Assembly: GCA_023665755.1 (NCBI GenBank)
Contig: JAMPDF010000002.1
Location: forward strand, 182,010-246,009
Direction of reading: 5' to 3'
From: Prevotella sp.
GTDB taxonomy: Bacteria > Bacillota_I > Bacilli_A > ML615J-28 > CAG-313
Length of the DNA: 64,000 nucleotides
Made by a program: the position numbers and the translations under genes. The notes beneath the pieces were generated by a model. It was given only the letters and a program-made list of their open reading frames with translations, made no database searches and was not told where the DNA came from. Below, piece by piece: positions 17,434 to 26,823 of this stretch; the first letter of the stretch is position 1, and each line of letters starts with the position of its first letter.

Positions 17434-18804
17434 ATGAACTTAACACAAATCAAACAGAAATTATTAACAAAAAATCCTCATTTAGGAAAGAAGAAACAAT
17501 CATTCATACAAAGAGAAAAAAATGAATCTAATTTAACAAAACAATCGCATGTCAAACTCATTGGGATTACTGGAAGCCGTGGTAAATCGACAACAGCTTA
17601 TCTTGTCTATGCGTATTTAAAATCTCTAGGGTATAAGACTTTACTCTATAGTAGTATTGCTATTGATGCTAAACTGGGTTATTATCCACAAAATGAGGCC
17701 AGTGAAACGCCAGTCTACCACGATGAAATTTTATATCAAATTATCGAAGAAGCAGAACGCGATGATGTCGATTACATTGTATTAGAGGTGAATGAAACCG
17801 TACTTGAAAAAGGACTTATGAAAGATATGCCATTTACCATAAGAGCCTTGACCAATATCAATCCTAAACACAATGATGAACAATATGGATCAGATGATTA
17901 TGTCAAGCTTAAGTATAGCTTTTTTCAAGATATCCCGAATCCCGATACTTGTACGCGTGTCATTGGACTAACAGATAGCATGACAAAAGATGAGTTTGAT
18001 ACCATCAAAGCGTTGCATTATGCACCTACATACACGTATAGTAGTCAATATTTATGTAGAGTAAAAAATGTAGATTACAACACAGTAGATGTATTGCTAT
18101 ATGAAATGGACAATTCGATAGAAGGTTTACAATTAAAACTCAAAGTTGATGGAATCACGAGTGAAGTCAGTACGCATCTTTTGATGAGCCATAATGCGAT
18201 GAATATGACTTGTGCAATTGCTATTTTACATGCACTAGGTGTATACCAAACTCATCTTTTTAACCAATGTGTAAGAGATATTCAAATTCCAGGTCGAATG
18301 GAAGTCGTCAAAGCAAAAGGAAGAACGATTGCTATAGACTTATTTTTAAATCCAGCGCTAGAAACGTTTCGAATGTTACAAGAAAAAGGCCAGATTAATC
18401 AAATTCGCGTAGTAACAGGAGCAATTGGAACGGGATTTCAGTATTGGAATGACACGTTTAAGACCGATCAGTTTGTAAGCAAAAGACATCAAGCAAGGCA
18501 ATTTGCAATGGATATTGTCAAACAATATGCAGATATTGCCTATTTAACGGAAAATGATCAAGCCGCAGAATCCGTTTTGGATATCTGTCAAGAGTTACAA
18601 GGTTACTTAGGTGAGTTGCCAAGTTACATTATTACAGATAGAAAAGAAGCAATTCAAAGGGCTATTGAGGATTCCGCAGAAAACGATCTCATCTTGATTA
18701 CCGGAAGAGGAAACAAACGAACCCTTTGTGATAGTGCAACAACAATGAAAATAATCAAAGATGCAGAAGTTGTAAAACATATTTTAAAGGAAAAAGGGTG
18801 GTAG
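17434..18804 (+). CDS. divergent Mur ligase family protein (MurE/CapB-like) in toxin operon
   Basis: Mur ligases couple ATP hydrolysis to amide-bond formation. This 456-residue protein has a P-loop GITGSRGKSTT at about 44-54, more like the PgsB/CapB form than the MurE GTNGKT form. The middle domain has EVNETVLEKG and LTNINPKHNDEQYGSDDYVKLK, matching the MurE blocks around the catalytic His/Lys. The C-terminal domain is altered: the usual DYAHTP reads DLFLNPAL, the DNPR diaminopimelate/lysine-recognition box is absent, and the GKGHE box reads GRGNKR. It is therefore not a housekeeping MurE. It ends three bases before the RHS gene and is certainly in the same operon. The substrate is unknown; modification of an RHS-associated peptide or of cell-wall material are both only guesses. 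Confidence 0.78.
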   Translation: MNLTQIKQKLLTKNPHLGKKKQSFIQREKNESNLTKQSHVKLIGITGSRGKSTTAYLVYAYLKSLGYKTLLYSSIAIDAKLGYYPQNEASETPVYHDEILYQIIEEAERDDVDYIVLEVNETVLEKGLMKDMPFTIRALTNINPKHNDEQYGSDDYVKLKYSFFQDIPNPDTCTRVIGLTDSMTKDEFDTIKALHYAPTYTYSSQYLCRVKNVDYNTVDVLLYEMDNSIEGLQLKLKVDGITSEVSTHLLMSHNAMNMTCAIAILHALGVYQTHLFNQCVRDIQIPGRMEVVKAKGRTIAIDLFLNPALETFRMLQEKGQINQIRVVTGAIGTGFQYWNDTFKTDQFVSKRHQARQFAMDIVKQYADIAYLTENDQAAESVLDICQELQGYLGELPSYIITDRKEAIQRAIEDSAENDLILITGRGNKRTLCDSATTMKIIKDAEVVKHILKEKGW

Positions 18805-18807
18805 CAG

Positions 18808-21800
18808 ATGAGTCAAAATAGAATCAATCAAACTGAGTTAAAATACTCATGCAAAGAGTTAGAAGCAAGCATCAATCTTCATACAGGAGAATACTCTCTC
18901 AATTACCCCTTACTAAGCATTGGAGCCAATCACTATCAAATTGCTACCAATCTGAGTTATTGTTCCCATCCGATTGAAGCGATTCCAATTGGATTAGGTA
19001 ATGGATGGAAACTCAATATCGATCAATATGTAGGACCTTATCAAACGAGTTATGCATTAGCAGGATATCAATTAGGTGATTATATTTATGTGGATAGTCA
19101 CTGGCAAATTCACCGGTTTATTCTCTATAAAGAAGAAACAGTATACCAAGCACTTCATCGTATCTACTATGATGAAAGCGGTAGTGGTCTTAGACTGACC
19201 ATATATGAAGATAATACTGCACAAATAGAAGATCAAAATAGAAATTCACTCAGGTTTTATCCTAGTGGTAGACTATCGGAAATCATATCTGGTGTAAATC
19301 GGGATATTACCAAAAAAATAGAATATGAAGAAAATCAAATAGTCGCCATATATGATACTAGAAAAAGCCACCGAAAAATCAAATTCATCTACGAAGTAGG
19401 CCGTTTGAGTAAAATTACCAATACCATAGATGACATCAATCTATCACTTACCTATGATGAACAACAAAATATTGTAGCTATTCATAAGGGGAAAACATCA
19501 ACAAAGGAAATGATGCAGTTTCAATATGATGTATCCAATCATTTACAATATATCATTAGTGGGGAAAGCAAAGAGGCACTCCGCTTGTTATATCAAAATA
19601 AAAGTAATCATTTCAGGGTAAAATCGGTAGAACAAGGTGTAGTTCGAACCATCTATACAACTGAACCAGAAGAAAGTGAAGTTGCTTGTGGTGAACATAC
19701 TTATTTAGGTGATGGAGATTTTCTTACCCATACAGGTGAGCGTATCTTAAGTTATCATTATGAAATGCCTTCATCCTATATAGTGCATACTTCTTTATTC
19801 ACCTATTTAAATGGGGCTACTATTGTCAAAAATGAAAAACAAATAGAAACCATATATTATTTCAATCCATATGGTTTTACTATAGGTATTTTAGAAAAAG
19901 TAGCCGATGATGCATATAAAACCCTATTTAAAACCGGAGGATGGAGTTTATGTACAGGAATTTATCCATTGAGGTCTGCCACAATCAACCAAAAAAATGC
20001 GACCCTATTGACACGTGATCAAGATAAAAATCGCTATACTTATCAAGTAGATAGTGCATCTTTAGCTTATTTTACAAGTCGATTTTTTGATAGTGATAGT
20101 ATGTATTATTATGTAAAAGATTTTACCTTATCTTTTTGGATACGTTTTTCAGAACCTATCAATCGAAATTATAAGATGGGTGTCATTGTAGAAAACAAAG
20201 AAGCATCATTTGAGAGTTGCGAGGTATGGTTGCAACAAACACAGGCCAATAACTGGCAATATGTAACCATTCCGCTTCATTTGGGATTTGATAAAACTAA
20301 TATTTCGAATATTGTATTCAATATCTATCAACTATCTGGTATGGTAGAGGTTGAAATTGCTGATATGAGAATAGCTGTTGCTGATCCAACTCAAATTTAT
20401 ATCGATAATCAAGCATGGACGAAAACAACTTGCATACTATATGAACAAAACGGAATAAGCTATGAAGAAACAATTGACAATAACTTTTTCATGAATGAGC
20501 AAGATATTATGCTTACTTATCAAAATATTTTTCATAGTCAACAAGAAGAAAAGCCTACATTTGACTTAGTGTATTGTAGTGGTACAAAGGTAAAAGAAGT
20601 CTCTTCAGTGAAGATGAAAAAAGAAGGAAAAATGTATGCTTTGTCTATTCAAAATGATGGAACACCAAACTATTATATTCGTTCTGTCCATCAAACTGCT
20701 GATAAGCGATACAATGTCACTGAATCACAAACCAAGTTTGGCTATGATTCAACTAACAAACATTATAACATTGAAAATCATACATCTGTTGGCTATACTC
20801 AAAAAGAAACAGATAGACTATCACAATCTAATGCATCTAGTATCTATACCATTTATAATGAACAAGGGATGTTACTCAAAGAAAAGGATGCCTATCAAGT
20901 CGTAACCGAAAACCATTATGATGCATATGGCAATCTAGAATCCACTTGTATTTATAATGAAACAGAAGAAAATGGTGAACAATTGACGACCGAGTATGGG
21001 TATGGCAGCATATCAGAACGATTTAGAGAAAGACCACTATCTTATACAGAAAATGGAATTACGAAGTATTATGCCTATCACGAACCTTATATGCATCTTC
21101 ATACCAATACAATAGAGGATGGAACAACAAAATGGTCATATGATGATTACTGTGAAAAAGTGACAGAACTAGAATATAAGGATACATCTAGTGGTCGTAC
21201 TATCACAAAGCAACATATTCAATATGATTCCTATGGTAGAATCAAAAGCATCAAAGATCAAACGGGACAAACCTATGGCTTTTTCTATCATTTATCTGGT
21301 GAGCCCTTCAAGTATTTTGAAAATAAAAAACTCATCCTAGAAAAAAAGATTAATCGCAATCAAAACATTACCATCCATCATTCAAATATGAATGAAACAT
21401 TGGACCATGCGGATGTCATTACGGATTGTGTCTATCAAAGCGATGCTTTAGATAGCGCCAATCCAACCACTACTATGATAGACAAATATGGTAGAATACG
21501 GAAACAAGAAAATGACAATCAGGCCATACTTTACCAATATCAAGATCAACATGATTCCTTTGGAGAAAGCAAGTCTGTCGCAAAAATTGAATCCATATAT
21601 GACCCCTACGAACAACAAACCTATCTCTATCATTATGATGATGAAAATCGGCCTTGTGGTTATGAAGTCAAAAAAGATGCTAACACATCAACAAAACAAT
21701 TCCAAGTCATGCAGACCGCACTAGGTGATACGCAATATTATTTTAGTGGCGATCAAACATACATCAAATCTAAAATTATTCTAGAAGACCAAGAGACAAG

Positions 21801-24375
21801 TGTAGGAAAACAAAAACAATATATCAATCCTAGGACATATCGCACGCAGTATGTGCAAGTAGAATCCGAACAAAGCGATAAAGAAGAAAATCCGTATGAA
21901 GCATTCAACTATACGTATGAATATGATGCATTAGGTAGACTCCATACAGTTTGCCATCATCGCTATTACGGGAATGAAATTTTTAACCAAACAATGGGGA
22001 CATTGAAGGATAGCAAAAGATATTATAAACCCAATACCCATTTTATTGAAAAAATAGAACACAATATGGTATACAATCTTCATAGCTCATATCCAACAAT
22101 CAATCGAATGACAGAGGCAACACTTACAGAAAATATAGCATATGATGATAAAGGAAATATCACTCAAACATATGAGTCAGGCAATAGATTGAATCATACC
22201 GATTTAAAAGAAATCATCAATGAAAGTGGTCAAAAAATATATAGTATCTGTGAACAAGTAAAAATGGATGATTATCAAAAAAGATATCAATATAATGCAA
22301 TGAATCAACTTACGGATGAATCCAATAGCAAGTTGGGGAAATATGAATATATCTATGATCAACAGACAAACCAATTAATAGCCGTCAAGAAAAATCAAAC
22401 AGAAATCAAACGCTTTACTTACGATAAAGGAAGAAAAACAAAAGTCTACTTAGAAGGGGTAGAAAAACCGATTTTATATGATCACTATGGAAATATCATT
22501 CAAGACCATCAAGGTAGACTCACTTACAATACGAGAAATCAATTAGCATCTTATCATACTGAAATCATAGAGGGCAATTGGTGTTACCGATATCACAATC
22601 ATTATGCCTATAATTATCAAGGGGTAAGATATAAAAAACAATTTACTCATACATCTTCATATGGATCAGAAACTGAGAACATAGAAAAAGAACTCACCAC
22701 ATACTACGAAGTAGATGGTAGTAGAATCTTAGGAGAAGAATGGGTAAATGCTAGTGGTATAGTGACAACTCGATTTCGTTATTTCTATGATATAGAAGGT
22801 ATAACTGGTCTTTCCTATAATGGAAAAAATTATAACTATTTAAAAGATGTTTTGGGAAATATTACTAAAATAACATATGAAGATAGAATTCTAGCCGAAT
22901 ATATATATGATGCTTGGGGAAATTGTCAACTCAATAGGATAGATATTGAAAATGAGGATGAAGAATTTGTAGTAAGGTACAACCCATTTAGATGGAAGTC
23001 ACGCTATTGTGATGTAGAAACAGGTAATTATTATGTAGGGGGTAGATATTATTCACCAGTGTTGATGCAATATTTAAAAGCAGAAGATATAGAAAATATG
23101 TTACAACAAGCAACCACGCTAAATAGCTTAGATCGCTATGCCATTACATATAGTAATCCGCTTGTATACGCTTGCGAACCAACAACCATTTACACCGATC
23201 AAATATTGTATCCTGATCCAAATTATCAGCCATTAAAGCATAAATCCTGGTGGGAATTGCACTGGAGAAAAGTCATCCAGTGGACCTTATTTACCATAGT
23301 ACTTATTACATCTGTTGTACTGATGTGTACACCAGCACATAGTTTTGGAGTAGGCATGTTTGTTGCGGGGATGAAAGCCGCAGCAAGCGGAGCACTAATC
23401 GGTGGTATAGTAGGAGGCATTATTAGTGCCCTACAAGGAAATAGTTTCATGGAAGGATTAGTCAATGGAATTGTTGATGGATTTATCAATGGATTCACAA
23501 CAGGAGCATTATTCTTCTGTATGAGTGAAGTGATCCAAGCATATACCAATACAGTCAATTCCTGTGGCACACCAGGTACCAAATGCTTTAAAGAAGGAAC
23601 TCTTATTCTTACAGCAGAAGGCAGTAAACCAATTGAAGATATCCAAGTAGGAGATGAAGTATGGGCCTATGATGAAGAAACAGGGGAAAAAGCACTCAAA
23701 AAAGTCGTACAATTATTTAGAAATACAACGAAACAATGGACACAAGTAGAAATAGAAACAGAAGAAGGAATAGAAACCATCACTTGTACACCAGGACATA
23801 AATTCTATCTACCAGAAAACAAAAAGAAAAGAGATATTGGAGAGCAACAAGAACACGAATCATACTATCAATTATCAGAAAAATGGGTAAGAGCAATTGA
23901 TTTAAAAATAAAAGATAAAGTGTTGTTAAAAAATGGAAAGTATGGTATAATAAAAAGGGTAACATTACAAAAACTAGAAACAGCAGAGGTTACATACAAT
24001 TTTGAAGTAGAAGATTATCACACTTATTATGTAGGTGAAGAAGGTACATTAGTTCATAATATGAAGGGGCTATCATGTGGAAAAAAGCAAATAGCACGTG
24101 GTATAGGTGGAAAAGGTTATGAAAATGATGCTATGTGGAAGGAAAATATAAAAATTGTTAAAAAAGGTGGAACAATTATGGAATTAAAGGGCGGTATACC
24201 TACTCAAACACAAGCAGAGAAGTTGATAAGGCAAGCTGGTGGAAAAATTCTTAGAATTGAAGGGGCGCATTTAAGTGGTATAAGTTCACATACATATCCG
24301 CATATAAACTATTTTATTAATAATACAGGGCATAATGCGCTTAGAATTATAGAAGTAATTGTACCATTTCCATAG
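18808..24375 (+). CDS. RHS/YD-repeat polymorphic toxin with Hint domain and C-terminal toxin tip
   Basis: A 1855-residue secreted-toxin-type protein. Residues 1-about 1450 are RHS/YD-repeat shell: typical N-terminal INLHTGEYSLNYPLLS, many YDxxG units (YEYDALGRL, YDDKGNITQ), and a core-end block RYNPFRWKSRYCDVETGNYYVGGRYY. An inserted beta-sandwich-like region (about 400-530) looks like a lectin/LamG-type module. Residues about 1490-1590 are hydrophobic and Gly/Ala-rich. A Hint autoprocessing domain spans Cys1593 (CFKEGT) through TPGHKFY to Asn1751 (VHN), expected to release the last 104 residues. That tip (starting MKGLSCGKK, with a SHTYPHINYF segment) is not a family I recognise. No signal peptide is visible. 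It is translationally linked to the Mur-ligase gene; the immunity gene follows. Confidence 0.9.
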   Translation: MSQNRINQTELKYSCKELEASINLHTGEYSLNYPLLSIGANHYQIATNLSYCSHPIEAIPIGLGNGWKLNIDQYVGPYQTSYALAGYQLGDYIYVDSHWQIHRFILYKEETVYQALHRIYYDESGSGLRLTIYEDNTAQIEDQNRNSLRFYPSGRLSEIISGVNRDITKKIEYEENQIVAIYDTRKSHRKIKFIYEVGRLSKITNTIDDINLSLTYDEQQNIVAIHKGKTSTKEMMQFQYDVSNHLQYIISGESKEALRLLYQNKSNHFRVKSVEQGVVRTIYTTEPEESEVACGEHTYLGDGDFLTHTGERILSYHYEMPSSYIVHTSLFTYLNGATIVKNEKQIETIYYFNPYGFTIGILEKVADDAYKTLFKTGGWSLCTGIYPLRSATINQKNATLLTRDQDKNRYTYQVDSASLAYFTSRFFDSDSMYYYVKDFTLSFWIRFSEPINRNYKMGVIVENKEASFESCEVWLQQTQANNWQYVTIPLHLGFDKTNISNIVFNIYQLSGMVEVEIADMRIAVADPTQIYIDNQAWTKTTCILYEQNGISYEETIDNNFFMNEQDIMLTYQNIFHSQQEEKPTFDLVYCSGTKVKEVSSVKMKKEGKMYALSIQNDGTPNYYIRSVHQTADKRYNVTESQTKFGYDSTNKHYNIENHTSVGYTQKETDRLSQSNASSIYTIYNEQGMLLKEKDAYQVVTENHYDAYGNLESTCIYNETEENGEQLTTEYGYGSISERFRERPLSYTENGITKYYAYHEPYMHLHTNTIEDGTTKWSYDDYCEKVTELEYKDTSSGRTITKQHIQYDSYGRIKSIKDQTGQTYGFFYHLSGEPFKYFENKKLILEKKINRNQNITIHHSNMNETLDHADVITDCVYQSDALDSANPTTTMIDKYGRIRKQENDNQAILYQYQDQHDSFGESKSVAKIESIYDPYEQQTYLYHYDDENRPCGYEVKKDANTSTKQFQVMQTALGDTQYYFSGDQTYIKSKIILEDQETSVGKQKQYINPRTYRTQYVQVESEQSDKEENPYEAFNYTYEYDALGRLHTVCHHRYYGNEIFNQTMGTLKDSKRYYKPNTHFIEKIEHNMVYNLHSSYPTINRMTEATLTENIAYDDKGNITQTYESGNRLNHTDLKEIINESGQKIYSICEQVKMDDYQKRYQYNAMNQLTDESNSKLGKYEYIYDQQTNQLIAVKKNQTEIKRFTYDKGRKTKVYLEGVEKPILYDHYGNIIQDHQGRLTYNTRNQLASYHTEIIEGNWCYRYHNHYAYNYQGVRYKKQFTHTSSYGSETENIEKELTTYYEVDGSRILGEEWVNASGIVTTRFRYFYDIEGITGLSYNGKNYNYLKDVLGNITKITYEDRILAEYIYDAWGNCQLNRIDIENEDEEFVVRYNPFRWKSRYCDVETGNYYVGGRYYSPVLMQYLKAEDIENMLQQATTLNSLDRYAITYSNPLVYACEPTTIYTDQILYPDPNYQPLKHKSWWELHWRKVIQWTLFTIVLITSVVLMCTPAHSFGVGMFVAGMKAAASGALIGGIVGGIISALQGNSFMEGLVNGIVDGFINGFTTGALFFCMSEVIQAYTNTVNSCGTPGTKCFKEGTLILTAEGSKPIEDIQVGDEVWAYDEETGEKALKKVVQLFRNTTKQWTQVEIETEEGIETITCTPGHKFYLPENKKKRDIGEQQEHESYYQLSEKWVRAIDLKIKDKVLLKNGKYGIIKRVTLQKLETAEVTYNFEVEDYHTYYVGEEGTLVHNMKGLSCGKKQIARGIGGKGYENDAMWKENIKIVKKGGTIMELKGGIPTQTQAEKLIRQAGGKILRIEGAHLSGISSHTYPHINYFINNTGHNALRIIEVIVPFP
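23242..24060 (+). repeat. RHS pretoxin-Hint segment, master copy
   Basis: This 819-bp stretch encodes the hydrophobic pretoxin region and the whole Hint domain. It is repeated without any insertion or deletion at 26906-27724 (offset 3664), and its last 187 bases recur at 24995-25181 (offset 1121). By eye the segment from about 23357 to 23823 is identical in the long copy, with scattered mismatches on either side. Confidence 0.95.
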
Positions 24376-24384
24376 GAGGAAAAT

Positions 24385-24825
24385 ATGAATCTACTAGAAA
24401 AAAGCCAAGCAGAATTATTGAGAAAGAAATATATTGAAAAATATGTCGACATAACTGGAAAAGCATATCATGAAAAAATTCTAAAGATATATGAAATGTC
24501 TGATGGATTATGTTATATAGGATATCTTTGGGATTGTTTTAAAAATTATGTTCTAGTTGATGAAACAGATTGTTTACATATCTTATCCCAAAAAAAGACC
24601 TTTATGATTTTTTGGGATATAAATTCTAGTGATTATATTAGAATAGAAAATTATTGGAATTATCCTAAAGATGCAGTTTTACAAATTGACAGTAAAGAAT
24701 TTATGGAAAAGATATCTACATTTCCTGAAGATGTGTATATTTTTGATGAAACATTATCTTGGACAGTTGTGCTAACACATGAAGTAACAGAAGAGGGAAA
24801 ACGATCTTGTATATTGTTAGAATAA
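24385..24825 (+). CDS. putative immunity protein for the RHS toxin tip
   Basis: Unrecognised 146-residue acidic protein without signal peptide or membrane segment. Its position, nine bases after the RHS stop codon with a perfect AGGAGG site, is that of the cognate immunity gene in polymorphic toxin loci. Sequence features such as a high aromatic content (YIGYLWDCFKNY) and alternating polar/hydrophobic strands fit a small alpha/beta immunity fold, but no family is assigned. The function is inferred from position only. A weak hairpin follows (24893-24918). Confidence 0.7.
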   Translation: MNLLEKSQAELLRKKYIEKYVDITGKAYHEKILKIYEMSDGLCYIGYLWDCFKNYVLVDETDCLHILSQKKTFMIFWDINSSDYIRIENYWNYPKDAVLQIDSKEFMEKISTFPEDVYIFDETLSWTVVLTHEVTEEGKRSCILLE

Positions 24826-24866
24826 TAAGTTTTTAGTAGCAAAATCTATAGAAAAACATGAAAATA

Positions 24867-24922
24867 ATTGAATTAATTTTAATTAATATTTTGACTGTGA
24901 AAATAAAATTTTGCAGTCGTTT
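24867..24922 (+). repeat. AT-rich repeat with hairpin after immunity gene, copy 1
   Basis: An AATTGAATTAATT-type block followed by GACTGTGAAA...TTTTGCAGTC, a 10-bp stem with two weak pairs. A closely similar unit occurs at 26824-26885, also directly behind a putative immunity gene. Here the T run is interrupted (GTCGTTTC), so termination would be weak. Confidence 0.75.
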
Positions 24923-24992
24923 CATTATCATACTCCAGAATTATAAAATTAAATAATAATATTGAATTCACATAACTTTAGCATATTATTAA

Positions 24993-25529
24993 CCATCAGA
25001 AAAATGGGTAAGAGCAATTGATTTAAAAATAAAAGATAAAGTACTGCTAGAAAATGGAAAGTATGGTATAATTAAAAACGTAACATTACAACAACTAGAA
25101 ACACCAGAGGTTACATACAATTTTGAAGTAGAAGACTATCACACCTATTATGTAGGTGAAGAAGGTACATTAGTTCATAATTTTCGTGATACAAAATTGA
25201 TAATTGATTCGCCACAAGAATTTAATATTATGGAATTTGATCAAAGAGCAGTTGATTTTGCCAAACAAGGAAACCCATCATTTAATACATTTAAAAATAG
25301 ATTATTTGCGGAGCAACAAATATTACATAGTACATTTGATGCTGGTACGAAGAATCTTATTAATGGACAAAAAGTAATATTGCATCATCCACTTGGTCGA
25401 TCAGGTTTAAATATATATAATGTTGTTGGAGTAACACAGCAGCAACACCTAGCTATTCATGCTATAATTGGTTACAGAAATGCTAACTGGCTGGGAGTAT
25501 TATATCATTTAGGAAAAGGGGTATTTTGA
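24993..25529 (+). pseudogene. orphan RHS cassette 1: Hint C-terminal end fused to an LHH/HNH-type nuclease tip
   Basis: The frame opens after a stop at 24990 and reads into the last 62 codons of the Hint domain (SEKWVRAIDLK to VHN), nearly identical to the master gene. From 25182 it continues into a new 115-residue tip. That tip contains VILHHPLGR and, after 22 residues, QQQHLAIHAIIG, the pattern of the LHH branch of HNH/endonuclease VII-fold toxins. There is no ribosome binding site or ATG at the front; the earliest possible start is a TTG inside the tip at 25197. So it is a silent cassette that could only be expressed well after recombination with the upstream RHS gene. Its stop overlaps the next start codon. 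Confidence 0.85.
24995..25181 (+). repeat. Hint 3'-end duplicate, short copy
   Basis: 187 bp matching 23874-24060 of the master RHS gene, with no indels and a few substitutions. It ends exactly at the Hint cleavage asparagine codon, so the novel toxin sequence begins where self-cleavage would occur. Confidence 0.93.
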
Positions 25530-26134
25530 TGAATAAAGAAAAAGTTATCAATGAGTTAATTGAATTTGTTGAAGGTCGGATGTCTTTCAAAGAATTCCAA
25601 CAAAATTATGAAACTAATAAAGACTACTTTAAATTATTAGAAGATATAAAACCGAATGATTGTTTTCAATATCAAAAGAATAAAAGTATAAATCAGTGCT
25701 TAAAGTTTTATAAATGGTCAACAGCACTTGGGCAAAATGTAGTTCATAGTTACATAGTGAGATATTTAAAATATTATAATTTTAAAATTCAGCCAACAGA
25801 AGAATATCACAATAAAGTCAAATTTATATCAGATATTCAACCAAGTTATGTAAATATAGAAGATGAGGAATTTTTAAATAATATAATTAACCAAGCACCA
25901 AAAGAATTAACCTTTAAAAAACAAAAAATATGGATTAAAAATAAAATAAAAGAAATATTTAAGTTTGATATGAAACCACCAAAATGGGTACAAGATCCTG
26001 AATGGCCAATAGTTGATGGAAAACCCCTGGTATTTAAAAATCAAACAAAAGAGAAAATAGATGACGAAAGAGTGTATTATACATTCTATAATCCAGAAAC
26101 TAAAGAAGAAAAAGTAATCATTCAATTTTATTAA
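25529..26134 (+). CDS. putative immunity protein for the LHH-type toxin cassette
   Basis: A 201-residue Lys/Glu-rich soluble protein without signal peptide. Its ATG shares one base with the stop codon of orphan cassette 1, the tight coupling expected of a toxin-immunity pair. The C-terminal part has PPKWVQDPEWPIVDGKPLVFK followed by a beta hairpin (VYYTFYNPETKEEKVIIQF); W-x-Q-x-PEWP segments occur in other putative immunity proteins of polymorphic toxins, to my recollection. No enzyme motif is seen. The role is inferred from position. Confidence 0.7.
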   Translation: MNKEKVINELIEFVEGRMSFKEFQQNYETNKDYFKLLEDIKPNDCFQYQKNKSINQCLKFYKWSTALGQNVVHSYIVRYLKYYNFKIQPTEEYHNKVKFISDIQPSYVNIEDEEFLNNIINQAPKELTFKKQKIWIKNKIKEIFKFDMKPPKWVQDPEWPIVDGKPLVFKNQTKEKIDDERVYYTFYNPETKEEKVIIQFY

Positions 26135-26289
26135 AAATTAATTATAGAAATAATACATATCATTCTCTTTTGAAATTATTTCCAGAAAACTTATTATTGC
26201 CGATATATTATAATTGGGAAAGACATATCTATTCTTCAATTAAAGGAAGAACTTCTCAAAGTATAGTAGATAATGAGATAGGGGTATAG
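26135..26289 (+). pseudogene. remnant reading frame between immunity genes
   Basis: A frame without start codon or ribosome binding site reads about 50 codons to a TAG at 26287, with protein-like composition (HSLLKLFPENLLLPIYYNWE, then HIYSSIKGRTSQSIVDNE). It looks like the tail of a decayed protein, perhaps an older immunity or toxin gene whose front was lost in cassette turnover. Chance cannot be excluded at this length. Confidence 0.35.
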
Positions 26290-26341
26290 CTTTAGCTCGT
26301 ATACTGAACTAATAATATTTCCGTAATAGAAAGGAGAAAAT

Positions 26342-26818
26342 ATGGGAAAACAAATACGCTTTTATTTAACACGAGAAGAGGAAAATGATTTTTTAAAAGA
26401 GGTATTAGCATTAAATTATAAATTATTAACATACATAAAAAGTGTTCCTGGACAGCGTGCTGAAATAAAAATTACCACGGATTTTGATGATGATCTCAAT
26501 AATAAATGGTTAATACTTATTCTACTTGATGGAAATTTTGAAGCCAGTGAAGTGAAAGATTATAGGGATGAGGTTAGTAATATTGAATTTTGTAGATCTC
26601 ATTATAATGATAGTAAAAAAACTCTTAGTCATGGACGAATCTATTTTGATACATGGCATCATAATAATCAAGTATGTAGTACCGCTTATGATAAACTTAA
26701 AAGATTAATAAAAAAGAAGTTAATAAGATATAATTCAGAAGATATGGGTATAGTTTATGCATCACAAAAAGTTATAGAAAAACTTGACAATAATGAATTG
26801 AGTTTATCTAACTTATAA
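26342..26818 (+). CDS. hypothetical protein, probable orphan immunity gene
   Basis: A 158-residue soluble protein (MGKQIRFYLTREEENDFLKE at the start), no signal peptide, no membrane segment, not assigned to a family. It has a strong AAAGGAG site and a perfect hairpin terminator after it. No toxin tip lies in front of it, only the remnant frame at 26135-26289. In polymorphic toxin loci, immunity genes without their toxin are often kept for protection against siblings. That role is inference from the setting between two toxin cassettes. Confidence 0.6.
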   Translation: MGKQIRFYLTREEENDFLKEVLALNYKLLTYIKSVPGQRAEIKITTDFDDDLNNKWLILILLDGNFEASEVKDYRDEVSNIEFCRSHYNDSKKTLSHGRIYFDTWHHNNQVCSTAYDKLKRLIKKKLIRYNSEDMGIVYASQKVIEKLDNNELSLSNL

Positions 26819-26823
26819 AAATG

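Noticed and set aside
23226..23582. Minus-strand open frame that recurs almost unchanged at 26845-27246
   Set aside because: The apparent conservation comes from the DNA duplication of the RHS pretoxin segment; it has no start signal and lies fully antisense to the RHS frame.
23584..24060. Splicing intein in the RHS protein
   Set aside because: The Hint fold is followed by variable toxin tips and no conserved C-extein; a self-cleaving pretoxin Hint domain explains it better.
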